From Clostridia bacterium (GTDB lineage: Bacteria > Bacillota > Clostridia > Oscillospirales > Acutalibacteraceae): a stretch of DNA of 64,000 nt. The translations under genes were made by a program, and so were the position numbers. The stretch spans positions 220,242 to 284,241 of the forward strand of contig JAFSIV010000004.1 in the NCBI GenBank assembly GCA_017439585.1, given 5' to 3'. Of this stretch, positions 1 through 8,051 are shown piece after piece (position 1 is the stretch's first letter; every line of letters starts with the position of its first letter). The notes beneath the pieces were generated by a model that had not been told where the DNA came from, ran no database searches, and saw only the letters and a list, made by a program, of their open reading frames with translations.

Positions 1-391
1 CAAGTCCAACTTGGACCGAATCTTTATTTTGTCGTTTCAGCGCTTCATTTCTCATCTTGTATGCAAAGGCTTTCTCGCTCGGCAAGATGTTCTCTCGATT
101 GAAGTTACTATCCACAACTGCGACGATTGCGGTGTCTTTATCCATAGAATAAATTAAGGCAGGAACTTCTGAAAGTCCTAACTTTTTAGCTGCGAATATC
201 CTTCTGTGCCCGGATATGATTTCGTAATTTTCAGTGCCCTCAATCGGTCGCACCACAACGGGATTGATGACACCGCTTTTTCGGATACTCTCAGTAAGCG
301 CTACCATATCCCAATCATCCACCACCTTGAACGGATGGCCTTTGAATTCTTTCAAGTTTTCAATCTTTAAATTAGTAATCTTTTTATTCAT
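1..391 (-). CDS. ParB-like nuclease/partition protein (partial, cut by window edge)
   Basis: Reading the minus strand from ATG at 391 gives a continuous frame to base 1, so the C-terminus lies outside the window. The protein begins MNKKITNLKIENLKEFKGHP. It contains the ParB/Srx signature SGHRR at about residues 60-64, preceded by NPVVVRP, which is typical of the ParB N-terminal CTP-binding fold. The region from about residue 100 (NFNRENILPSEKAFAYKMR) matches the start of the ParB helix-turn-helix segment. Such proteins serve partitioning or regulation on plasmids and integrative elements. It overlaps the small DNA-binding gene upstream by 8 bases, so the two are probably co-transcribed. The chromosomal ParB is less likely, given the neighbours. 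Confidence 0.85.
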   Translation of the reverse strand, partial: MNKKITNLKIENLKEFKGHPFKVVDDWDMVALTESIRKSGVINPVVVRPIEGTENYEIISGHRRIFAAKKLGLSEVPALIYSMDKDTAIVAVVDSNFNRENILPSEKAFAYKMRNEALKRQNKDSVQVGL

Positions 392-548
392 TTACATTCT
401 CCTTTTCAATTTTTAAATCATTGATTACTACCAACTGTCTTAAATATTCGGACACGGTGAGGTTATTTTGTTTTGCACGATATTCCATTCGTTTCTTTTC
501 ATACTCACTTACCCGAAAGATAACAACTGTGTTTTTCTTTTTTGACAT
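384..548 (-). CDS. Small ribbon-helix-helix DNA-binding protein (mobile element)
   Basis: This 54-residue protein starts at ATG 548, chosen because AAAGGA sits about 9 bases upstream on the minus strand. A start at 590 would add 14 residues without a good ribosome site. The sequence has a basic N-terminus, a beta strand (NTVVIFRVSE), then two predicted helices ending in NLTVSEYLRQLVV. That pattern is typical of Arc/CopG and MobC-type relaxosome accessory proteins. It overlaps the ParB-like gene by 8 bases. Its likely job is DNA binding in partition or mobilization of the element, or repression of its own small operon. The exact family is not certain. Confidence 0.65.
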   Translation of the reverse strand: MSKKKNTVVIFRVSEYEKKRMEYRAKQNNLTVSEYLRQLVVINDLKIEKENVNE

Positions 549-915
549 TTTAACAAATCCTTTCATTCTTTTTGGGGTATTAGGGGTCACCCCCTAACAA
601 GGTGTTTTGTGTACACAAAGGCGACGCTTGCTGCGAAAGCACCAAGCAATATGCCGTGGGTATCCAAACGCGATGCTTGCGAGACCGATACCATCACGAA
701 GTGATGCCGTCCCATCAAGGCGCCTTGAAAAAATTGATAAGAGTTGTTTAACACCTCCCTTAAACGATAGATTTATTTTTTTGCCGTTCTATCCGATAGT
801 CGTTCCTATCCCGGAATTTCACCGCAATGTCGTTTCGCTCTCGTCGTCACAAACTTTGTATCGCTCATTTCCGTGCAAAGCACGAAAAGTACGCTCACGC
901 CGTTGTTCCTCCTCT

Positions 916-943
916 CCCCAAAAAGTCTCCTGACTTTTCGGGG
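916..943 (-). other. Strong hairpin upstream of an SD-like sequence
   Basis: The arms CCCCAAAAAGTC (916-927) and GACTTTTCGGGG (932-943) pair over 12 bp with one mismatch around a 4-base loop. Read on the minus strand, the hairpin is directly followed by AGAGGAGG, a ribosome-site-like sequence, but no clear gene follows. It may be a leader or transfer-origin hairpin. Confidence 0.45.
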
Positions 944-1059
944 ACCCCGACGGTCATCGCAAAATCATATCTCTATCGGACGGCTATTCAGTTGTAGAAA
1001 AAAATCCCTTCAAGTGGTAGGCATCGAAAAGGGTGATTTTTTCGGGTTTTTGTCAAAAA

Positions 1060-1290
1060 ATTTTCCCCTCGCTAATCAGTTGGGAAATTCTCAAGGCAAA
1101 TCTGACAGTTTTTTGATTTTTTTATACCCCTCTACTTATTCCACTGGGAGAGGCCATTTTTAAATCCCCTTTTTTGAAAAAAATTGATAAATTTTCTATT
1201 TTTTACTCCCTCACTAATCATTTGGGAAATTTTTTTAAAAACAGCGAAAAAATTTTTTACCTCTTAATAGGTGGGAATCTAAAATGGCTA
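1060..1290. repeat. Four imperfect CCC...GGG repeat units in AT-rich DNA
   Basis: Four similar units occur near 1065, 1128, 1207 and 1258. Each has a pyrimidine-rich start (CCCTC or ACCTC), an AT-rich middle (CTAATCA or similar) and a GGGAA or GGGAG end, about 24 bases per unit. Units one and three are closest to each other. Each can fold as a weak CCC/GGG stem. They might be iteron-like protein binding sites or structured RNA. No function is shown. Confidence 0.4.
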
Positions 1291-1336
1291 TTTTTTAAAC
1301 TAAATTGAAAATTTTTAAAAGTTAGTAAAAACTGTA

Positions 1337-1392
1337 TAAACAAAAAAAGCCGCCGCACAACATCTAAAAAGATGTTGCGTAGCGACTTTCGT
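1337..1392 (-). terminator. Rho-independent terminator, minus orientation
   Basis: On the minus strand a stem of about 17 bp (GTCGCTACGCAACATCT with its partner, allowing G-U pairs and one mismatch) is followed by seven T residues. The core CAACATCT/AGATGTTG lies at about 1361-1378. No minus-strand gene lies immediately upstream, so it is an orphan terminator, perhaps of a lost gene or a small RNA. Confidence 0.65.
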
Positions 1393-1463
1393 CCCTCTAA
1401 AATATAACGAGACTTGTCTATACAAAGTATTATTGAAAATTCAAAATGTTTTTATAAAAAAAT

Positions 1464-1515
1464 AAAAGCCCCGTTAGGGATGCAGTAATTACTGCATCCC
1501 TAAGTGGGGCTTTTG
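1464..1515. terminator. Bidirectional rho-independent terminator
   Basis: A near-perfect inverted repeat runs AAAAGCCCC, then TAGGGATGCAGTAA/TTACTGCATCCCTA, then GGGGCTTTT, giving a long stem with A and T tracts on both sides. It can terminate transcription from either strand. It separates the minus-strand partition genes from the plus-strand MobC-like gene. Confidence 0.8.
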
Positions 1516-1771
1516 TTATACTTTAAAATCGGTACATTCGACTTAGCGTTTGTATATACTTAAAATTTCAGTGAAAATTTATAATAATACTTTTCGGATA
1601 AACTGAAAGCAAGGGTGGTACATTCTATACGGTAAATTATGCAAACTCTAAACAACTTAAAATTGTAAATGTTGCTAAATTGATATAATCGCAATTAAAA
1701 TTTTGGAATCACCAAGCAGTTGAATGTGGTGATTATAAATATGTAGTATCCACCTACTACCAAGGAGGAAT

Positions 1772-2245
1772 ATGACCAAGGAAATAAGTATAAAAATTAA
1801 TGCCAAAGCGTGTAATAAATCAATGTCTACATATATTCGTGAAATAGCATTAAATTCAAATGTAATAAATTTTGATTATCCTGAAATTGAGGCTCATACT
1901 CAGGAAATTAGGGCTAAAAGAGAAAATACAGACCGTATGATATATACTATTTTAAGAACAGGTGAGTATGCGCCTGCTGATTTTGAATACATACTTAAAC
2001 AAATCAAATATATTTATTACAACGAAAAAAGATTGGTTGAAAAACCTCCTATGATAAAAGAAGAAAAAAGTCAACAGTTTGCAACAGAAGCGAGAAAAAT
2101 TGTTCGCAACTATATTTCCAAAAATCAGTGTATTGTATTAAAGGGGTTTTTTAGTGAACGAAAATACAGCAAAAATCTAAAGGTCAGCGTTTTTGTCTTT
2201 GCTTTTTCCTTTTGCGGTTTTACTGTTTGTGGTAAAACAATATAA
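1772..2245 (+). pseudogene. MobC-like relaxosome protein, damaged
   Basis: AAGGAGGAAT lies just before ATG 1772. Residues about 13-100 (ACNKSMSTYIREIALN, later ILRTGEYAPADFEYILKQ) resemble MobC-type plasmid mobilization proteins of clostridial integrative elements, which nick-site DNA needs for relaxase loading. The N-terminal strand is followed at once by the second helix, so roughly ten residues of the first helix seem missing compared with the family. After about residue 125 the sequence becomes hydrophobic and unrelated (GFFSERKYSKNLKVSVFVFA), which looks like read-through past a junction. No relaxase gene follows. I judge it a remnant, although it could still be expressed. Confidence 0.55.
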
Positions 2246-2251
2246 ATATGA

Positions 2252-2305
2252 CCTATATCAATGCAGATGGAAATAACTGTTCATTGATATAGGCCGTTTT
2301 TTATT
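2252..2305 (+). terminator. Rho-independent terminator after the MobC-like gene
   Basis: CCTATATCAATG (2252-2263) pairs perfectly with CATTGATATAGG (2282-2293), followed by CCGTTTTTTATTTT. It ends plus-strand transcription from the mobile-element remnant. It also lies beyond the 3' end of the converging AraC gene. Confidence 0.8.
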
Positions 2306-2316
2306 TTAAAATTATC

Positions 2317-3150
2317 TTAACCTTTATGATGTTTATTACGGTATTCTTTTGGAGAAATACCGTTGAATTTTTTAAAGGCGGTAGAGAAATGATGAGAGTC
2401 GGTAAAGGCAAGTTTGGTTGCAATTTCCTGAATTTGCATATTCGTATTGATTATCATTTCGTTTGCAAGTTTTATTTTTTGCTTTAAAAAGTAATCGTAC
2501 GGGGTTTGTTTATAAGTTTCTCTGAATATGTGGATTAAGTGTGCACGAGATATGTGAAAGTGACGAGCAACATCATTAAGTCTTAACTGTGATTCTACAT
2601 TCTTATCCAAAAATTCAGATATTGATTCGGCGAGAGTGCTGTTAACTATCGTTTCCTCCTTATCCGTAATAAGACTTATTAATGAAAGAAGATTGTGCGC
2701 AAAGGAAGAATCTTTTTTATTAGGCAGTGAAATTGTAGATAAAATGTTATCAAAAATGCCTTCTACATCAATATTTTTTATAAATACTTCTTCTTTATTT
2801 ATATCGTATAAATCGAGCAATGAGGAAACGAGCGTTCCGCTGACATTAAACCACTTTTTCTTAAAAGGATTAAGGTTATCTGCATAGTAAAAGCAGTTTA
2901 TACGGCGTGGCAAAAGATAAAAATCCCCTGCTTTTACCGTATAATGTTTGTTTTGATGGGATATGTGTCCCTTACCGCTACAGACATATTCAAATACATA
3001 TGCGTCAGCCGCTTTGTATATTCTGTAACGATTATCGGGAAAGGTTATTCCTGCTAAAGAAACATTTAAAAGAGATGTCTGATATGAGCTATGAATGGAA
3101 TACAATTTTTCTTTACCAATACAGTCTGTACCGAATTCTTGAAACAACAT
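2317..3150 (-). CDS. AraC family transcriptional regulator
   Basis: The start is placed at ATG 3150 (MLFQEFG), which has GGAGGTTTA immediately upstream. A start at 3189 lacks a ribosome site. The 277-residue protein has an N-terminal cupin-like sugar-sensing region (about 15-140, including YTVKAGDFYLLPRRINCF) and a C-terminal double helix-turn-helix domain (about 170-275). The latter has the family pattern LNDVARHFHISRAHLIHIFR and IQEIATKLAFTDSHHFSTAF ending in GISPKEYR. It is divergently placed from the large carbohydrate locus and is the obvious candidate regulator, probably an activator responding to a sugar. The ligand cannot be read from the sequence. Confidence 0.92.
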   Translation of the reverse strand: MLFQEFGTDCIGKEKLYSIHSSYQTSLLNVSLAGITFPDNRYRIYKAADAYVFEYVCSGKGHISHQNKHYTVKAGDFYLLPRRINCFYYADNLNPFKKKWFNVSGTLVSSLLDLYDINKEEVFIKNIDVEGIFDNILSTISLPNKKDSSFAHNLLSLISLITDKEETIVNSTLAESISEFLDKNVESQLRLNDVARHFHISRAHLIHIFRETYKQTPYDYFLKQKIKLANEMIINTNMQIQEIATKLAFTDSHHFSTAFKKFNGISPKEYRNKHHKG

Positions 3151-3189
3151 ATTAAACCTCCAAAAAAATTTACATAATAATAGTACCAC

Positions 3190-3227
3190 TTAGTTTGAAA
3201 AAAATCAATTATTTAGTTGAAATCAAT
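3190..3227. promoter_or_regulatory. Candidate AraC-regulator operator: direct repeats
   Basis: TTAGTTTGAAA (3190-3200) and TTAGTTGAAA (3213-3222) are direct repeats spaced 23 bp apart, about two helical turns, and each is followed by ATCAAT. They sit in the divergent region between the AraC gene and the locus it probably controls. Direct repeats with this spacing are usual for AraC-type dimers. Confidence 0.45.
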
Positions 3228-3289
3228 AATATTATGAAAAAAACAAACGAATATTTTGCACAAAACTAATAACATTTTGAATTTTATTC

Positions 3290-3317
3290 TTGAGCAAAAC
3301 ATTGTAAAATATATAGT
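3290..3317 (+). promoter_or_regulatory. Probable promoter of the carbohydrate locus
   Basis: TTGAGC (3290-3295) and TATAGT (3312-3317) are separated by 16 bp, a fair sigma-A promoter. It lies about 35 bases upstream of the GTG start at 3352 and downstream of the candidate AraC-type repeats, a sensible arrangement for activation. Confidence 0.5.
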
Positions 3318-3351
3318 GTAAAATTAGGAGATATTATGGAGGTAAGATATT

Positions 3352-5259
3352 GTGAAGATGAGAGCTCCGGCAGTACCACTGATTAACTGCAATCCCAATT
3401 TTAATATATGGTCTAATGAGAACAGATTAAATGAGGGAATTACAAGACATTGGAGTGGAGTGCCACATCCAATGACGGGTGTATTTTCTGTAAATGGTAA
3501 AGACTATCTATTTATGGGCAATACATCTATTACTAAAATGGAACAAATTACTGTAGATATTGATTTCTTTACTACTGAATATATTTTTAACTGTGATGAA
3601 GCAAAGCTTGCTGTAAGATTTACAACACCGCTTTTATTGAACCGGCTTAATGTTATGGCAAGACCTATTACATATATTGAATTTGAAGTTTTAGAAAATC
3701 GTGGCGGATATGATTGCTCTGTCAAATTTACCATAGATGATTGTATATGTCTGCAAAAAAAAGGTCAGGCAGAGGTTGTGTTTGAAGAATTTGAATCTCA
3801 GGAAATTGTCGGCGGTTTTATGGAGAACAAGGGTGCTAAACCTCTTCAGTATCACGGCGACCGCTCCAGTATTGACTGGGGAAGAATTTGCCTTGCAAGC
3901 GCTGAATCAAATGCGCACATTTACTCTGAGAAGGACTGCGAAGGCAGAACTATGACATTAGAGTTTTCGGTGAACGATAAAGCGCTTATTGTAGCAGCTT
4001 ATGATGAACTTTATGCTATTGAGTATTATCAGGAGTATATTGATTGCTATTGGAAAAAAGAAGCAGATACGATTGATGAGCTAATTAAAATTGCAATTAA
4101 CGAGTATGATGATGTTATTAAACTTTGTAATGATTTTAAGGCTCCTCTTGAAGCTAAAGCGTTCGAGCTCGGTGGAGAAAAATATGTTGAGTTGTTAAAA
4201 CTTGCATATCGTCAGACAATTGCGGCACATACACTTTGCGAAGATAAAAACGGCAACATTTTATTTATTTCAAGAGAGTGCGGAAGCGGTGCGCATGCTG
4301 CGACAGTCGATGTTACATATCCGTCTATGCCACTTTTCTTACTTTATAACCCTGAACTTGTTGTGGGAATGATAAGACCGATATTTAGATACGCACTTCA
4401 AAAGCCGTGGAAAGGTCTTTATACATTTGCTCCGCACGATGCGGGATTTTTTCCAATACTCAACGGACAAACATATCCGTTAGGTGACGGACTTAATGAA
4501 AGCACACAGATGCCGGTTGAGGAATGCGGAAATATGCTGTTGATTTGCGCAGCTATAGCTGTAGCTAAAGGTGGATTTGAATTCGGAGACGCCGAGTGGG
4601 AGCTACTCAAAAATTGGCGTGATTATCTTATAGAATATGGAGCAGACCCAGGTGAACAGCTTTGCACCGATGACTTTGCAGGACATTTAGCACATAACTG
4701 TAATCTTTCTGTAAAAGCAATAATGGGTATAGCCGCTTATGCGATACTTTGTAATATGCGTGGTAACTTTAAGGATGCTGAAACTTATATAGATATTGCA
4801 CGTTCTATGGCAAAAGATTGGATTAAACGGGCAGATAATGGCGATGGTACTTACCGACTTGTGTTTGATAAAGAAGATACATTCAGTATGAAATATAACG
4901 CCATTTGGGATATGCTTTTTGGCACTAATATATTCCCGAAAGATACTTTCAAGAAAGAATTAAAATCCTATGTAGAAAAGCGTATTAACAGATACGGTAT
5001 GCCGCTTGATAACCGTAATGACTATACAAAGTCTGATTGGATACTTTGGGTGGCTACTATGATGGAAAGTAAAGAGGATTTTGAAAAGATGATAGTTCCT
5101 CTTTGGAGAGCTTATGACGAAACAAGATTTCGTTGGGCAATGTGTGATTTATATTTCACATCAACTGCGGACCATAAGGAGTTTGAGAATAGGACTGTTC
5201 AAGGTGGATTATTTATGAAGCTTTTGGCAGACTCCGGAAAAATGAAATATGACTTTTAA
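3352..5259 (+). CDS. Glutaminase A (GtaA)-like six-hairpin enzyme, cytoplasmic
   Basis: The GTG start at 3352 is supported by GGAGGT at 3338-3343. The 635-residue protein opens with APAVPLINCNPNFNIWS and RHWSGVPHPMTG, hallmarks of the DUF4964/DUF5127/DUF4965/DUF1793 architecture of fungal glutaminase A and many bacterial homologues. The DUF4965-like part (about 270-450) includes FISRECGSGAHAATVDVTYP, APHDAG and STQMPVEECGNML. A helical (alpha/alpha)6-type region follows. No signal peptide is seen, so it should act in the cytoplasm. Bacterial members sit mostly in glycan loci, so a glycosidase or amide-linked sugar activity is as likely as glutaminase. It is the first gene of the locus, 34 bases before the binding protein. 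Confidence 0.75.
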   Translation: MKMRAPAVPLINCNPNFNIWSNENRLNEGITRHWSGVPHPMTGVFSVNGKDYLFMGNTSITKMEQITVDIDFFTTEYIFNCDEAKLAVRFTTPLLLNRLNVMARPITYIEFEVLENRGGYDCSVKFTIDDCICLQKKGQAEVVFEEFESQEIVGGFMENKGAKPLQYHGDRSSIDWGRICLASAESNAHIYSEKDCEGRTMTLEFSVNDKALIVAAYDELYAIEYYQEYIDCYWKKEADTIDELIKIAINEYDDVIKLCNDFKAPLEAKAFELGGEKYVELLKLAYRQTIAAHTLCEDKNGNILFISRECGSGAHAATVDVTYPSMPLFLLYNPELVVGMIRPIFRYALQKPWKGLYTFAPHDAGFFPILNGQTYPLGDGLNESTQMPVEECGNMLLICAAIAVAKGGFEFGDAEWELLKNWRDYLIEYGADPGEQLCTDDFAGHLAHNCNLSVKAIMGIAAYAILCNMRGNFKDAETYIDIARSMAKDWIKRADNGDGTYRLVFDKEDTFSMKYNAIWDMLFGTNIFPKDTFKKELKSYVEKRINRYGMPLDNRNDYTKSDWILWVATMMESKEDFEKMIVPLWRAYDETRFRWAMCDLYFTSTADHKEFENRTVQGGLFMKLLADSGKMKYDF

Positions 5260-5293
5260 ACCAAACCAATTTATTAAGGAAAGGAGTTTGAAA

Positions 5294-8038
5294 ATGAAAA
5301 AATCAGTTTTTTCGTTTTTGTTAGTTTTTCTGTTAATACTTCCATCGGTTTTTGTTCCTGCTTCTGCAGAAGATGCAAGAGGTAACGAAGATTTAAGTAC
5401 AATTACATTAACTGTAAATGATGCTTGTGTTTTTGAAGGTGTTGAGAAAACTGATGACGGAATAAAATTCACAGAGCAAGGTCGTGCTGTTTGGAAATTT
5501 GGTGTATCAAATGGTGGTGAATATACAGTTGATATTTACTATAAACAGGATACACAAAAGTATAGCAAAATAGTGTTTTCAATGCTTGTTGACGGAAATA
5601 AACCATTTACAGGTGCGGATAATTTAAAACTTGACCATTTGTGGCAGTATAAGTCAGACAAAATTTATGATGTGCAAGGCAATGAAATAAGAAACGACCA
5701 AATAGCGTTAGAGAACATTTGCAAAAAACGACTTACAGTTAAGCAGGATTTTGAGGATAAAGATGTAGTTCTTAAATTAGATGCCGGTCAGCATGCAATA
5801 GAATTTTTAGCTATAGACGATGCTTTTACTGTCGAAAAGATTGTACTTTCTAAAAAAACAGAGGTTTTATCTTATTCGGATTATCTTAAAGCGAACAGTA
5901 CAAATGTTGATTCCAAAGAAAAGAAAGCAATAAAGCTTCAGGCAGAAGAAGCTGATGCAAAATCAGATAAGAGCATTCTTATTCAAAATGATAGAAGCTC
6001 GGTAAATGTAGAGCCTTACCATGCAATTGATATAAGATATAACTGTCTGGGTGGCGACAGTTGGTCTATGGTTGGCGATTTTATTGAGTGGGAAATAGAT
6101 GTAAAGCACGCAGGTTTTTATAATCTTGATATTCGCTACAAGCAAAATCTTAAAACAAACGATATATCTCATAGAACCCTTTATATAGATGGTGAACTTC
6201 CCTTTAAAGAAGCGAAGAATATTGAGTTTAAGTATGATTCTGGTTGGAATGTTTTAAGAATAGGTGAAGATAAAAAGGAAGCCTTTAAATTCTATTTAAT
6301 TAAGGGCAAACATACTTTAAGATTTACTGCCGATTCCGGTGATAGAACAGATTTGCTTATTGAAGCCAATGATATTCTTAAAAGATTGAACGAAGACTAT
6401 CTTTCAATACTTATGATTACCGGTGCTGATGCCGATGTTTACCGTGATTATAAATTTGATTTAGCAATACCTGAAACTATTGCTGATATGAAGAAATTAT
6501 CCAAGGAACTCAAGGATCTTGAAAAGAAATGCGAAAAATATAACGGCGGTGGAGCTAGTACAGCGGTATTTAGCTTGCTTTACGATACTCTTGATGCAAT
6601 GACAGAGGATACTGATAAGCTTGCAGAAAATATTAGCAACCTTGATAGTAATATTACTTCTTTAAGCACATGGATATTTGATGCACAAGCACAACCTGTG
6701 TTAATGGATTACATAACTTTATCACCTTTAAATACAGAAAAACCAAAGGCAGAGGGTAATTTCTTCGAAATGCTTTGGCACCACTTGAAACAGTATATTT
6801 TATCATTTTCTTATGATTATGCAAATGTAGGAAATACTAAAGAGAAAACAAAGGAATCCATTACAGTTTGGACATTTGTATCTCAAGAGCAGACAAATAT
6901 TATTCAGCGACTGTCAACAAACTCTTTTGTTTCTGAAAAAAATATTCCTGTTAATGTACAGCTTATAAATCAGACAGCTTTACTTCCTGCAATTCTTGCA
7001 GATATTGGACCCGATGTAGCGTTAGGCTTGCCGCAGAGCACACCTGTGAACTATGCGCTTCGTAATGCAATTATAGATTTGAATCAATTTAGTGATGTAG
7101 AAGAAGTGAAGAAGAACTTTGCAGACAGTGCGATAGTACCTTTCACTTTGAATGATGGTCTTTACGCTCTTCCCGAAACGCAGTCCTTTAATGTACTTTT
7201 CTATCGTAAAGACGTATTAGAGGAAATGAATATTCCCTTGTCTAAACTTGATACATGGGATAGTCTTCTAACAGAGGTTATGCCTGAACTACAACTTAAT
7301 CATTTGACCTTTGGTATTCCGCAGGGAATACAGTCATATCTAATGTTCCTTCATCAAAAGGATGGAAAACTTTATTCTGATGACCACTTAAGCACACTGC
7401 TTGATGAGGCAAAGGGTGTATCTGCTTTTAAAGATTATGTGAGTCTTTACAAAGAATATAAGCTACCGTTATCATTTAGTTTTATCAACCGTTTCAGAAC
7501 CGGACAAATGCCTATCGGTATTGCTGATTTTACAACATTTAATACTTTGGCAGTATCTGCTCCTGAAATCGATGGACTTTGGGGTATGTTACCGATTCCC
7601 GGTACAGTTGATGAAAATGGTAATGTCAATCGTAAAAGCTCAGCTATTGTAACCGGTTGCGCTATTTTAAAAGAAGAAAATAAGAAGGAAGCTTGGGAAT
7701 TTATTAAATGGTGGACCAGCGAAGAAACACAGTTCTCGTTCTCGCAAGAGCTTGAAATTTTATTAGGTTCTGCTGCAAGAAATGCTACTGCAAATGTAAA
7801 TGCCTTTAATAAGCTTTCTTGGAACAAAGAAATGCTTAAGGCTATAAATACTCAAAGAAACAGTACAGTTGGTTTTGAGGAAATTGCCGGTGGCTATTTC
7901 ACAGATAGGTATTTCGGATTTGCCTTTGCCGATGTTATTTATGAGAACAAGGACATAATCGAAACACTTGGTTCCGCAGCTAAAAATATAAATACTGAGA
8001 TAGAAATTAAAACAGAAGAATTATTGTTGAACAAGTAG
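5294..8038 (+). CDS. Large secreted ABC solute-binding protein with two N-terminal CBM-like domains
   Basis: The start is ATG 5294, preceded by AAAGGAG. An upstream in-frame start at 5249 would overlap the previous gene. The 914-residue product has a type I signal peptide ending about FVPASA/ED, with no lipobox. Two beta-sandwich, CBM6/35-like regions follow (about 40-190 and 215-360; the second has GDFIEWEIDVKHAGFYNLDIRYK). A helical linker covers about 375-500, then a family 1 solute-binding fold from about 524 (VWTFVSQEQTNIIQRLS, later GPDVALGLPQST and EAWEFIKWWTSEE). Normal sugar-binding proteins are 400-550 residues, so this is a fusion. With the next two permeases it should form an importer. 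How it is tethered is unclear. Confidence 0.85.
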   Translation: MKKSVFSFLLVFLLILPSVFVPASAEDARGNEDLSTITLTVNDACVFEGVEKTDDGIKFTEQGRAVWKFGVSNGGEYTVDIYYKQDTQKYSKIVFSMLVDGNKPFTGADNLKLDHLWQYKSDKIYDVQGNEIRNDQIALENICKKRLTVKQDFEDKDVVLKLDAGQHAIEFLAIDDAFTVEKIVLSKKTEVLSYSDYLKANSTNVDSKEKKAIKLQAEEADAKSDKSILIQNDRSSVNVEPYHAIDIRYNCLGGDSWSMVGDFIEWEIDVKHAGFYNLDIRYKQNLKTNDISHRTLYIDGELPFKEAKNIEFKYDSGWNVLRIGEDKKEAFKFYLIKGKHTLRFTADSGDRTDLLIEANDILKRLNEDYLSILMITGADADVYRDYKFDLAIPETIADMKKLSKELKDLEKKCEKYNGGGASTAVFSLLYDTLDAMTEDTDKLAENISNLDSNITSLSTWIFDAQAQPVLMDYITLSPLNTEKPKAEGNFFEMLWHHLKQYILSFSYDYANVGNTKEKTKESITVWTFVSQEQTNIIQRLSTNSFVSEKNIPVNVQLINQTALLPAILADIGPDVALGLPQSTPVNYALRNAIIDLNQFSDVEEVKKNFADSAIVPFTLNDGLYALPETQSFNVLFYRKDVLEEMNIPLSKLDTWDSLLTEVMPELQLNHLTFGIPQGIQSYLMFLHQKDGKLYSDDHLSTLLDEAKGVSAFKDYVSLYKEYKLPLSFSFINRFRTGQMPIGIADFTTFNTLAVSAPEIDGLWGMLPIPGTVDENGNVNRKSSAIVTGCAILKEENKKEAWEFIKWWTSEETQFSFSQELEILLGSAARNATANVNAFNKLSWNKEMLKAINTQRNSTVGFEEIAGGYFTDRYFGFAFADVIYENKDIIETLGSAAKNINTEIEIKTEELLLNK

Positions 8039-8051
8039 AGGAGGAAGTAAA

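Larger units (their letters stand above)
549..1336. other. Non-coding, hairpin-rich segment of the mobile element
   Basis: No convincing gene is seen between the small DNA-binding gene and the terminators near 1340-1515. The segment holds a GGGG/CCCC hairpin at about 579-597 just upstream of the ribbon-helix-helix gene. Other hairpins lie at 692-706 (ATCAC/GTGAT), 872-884 (CGTGC/GCACG) and 916-943 (12-bp stem with one mismatch). The last part (1060-1290) is very AT-rich with four similar CCC...GGG motifs. It could hold an oriT or a regulatory leader. That is inference from hairpins and neighbours only. Confidence 0.4.

Noticed and set aside
587-754. Minus-strand frame of 55 codons starting GTG at 754
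   Set aside because: The GGGAGG lies directly against the GTG with no spacing, the frame crosses hairpins, and no family is recognised. Non-coding DNA is the better reading.
607-1163. Two plus-strand frames of about 100 codons
   Set aside because: They have no ribosome site and biased residues (Arg, Ser, Phe runs), and they cross strong hairpins. They look like chance frames.
1612-1621. AGGGTGGTAC, like the start of a T-box antiterminator motif
   Set aside because: The CCGCG part, specifier stem and matching terminator are absent, and no amino-acid gene follows.
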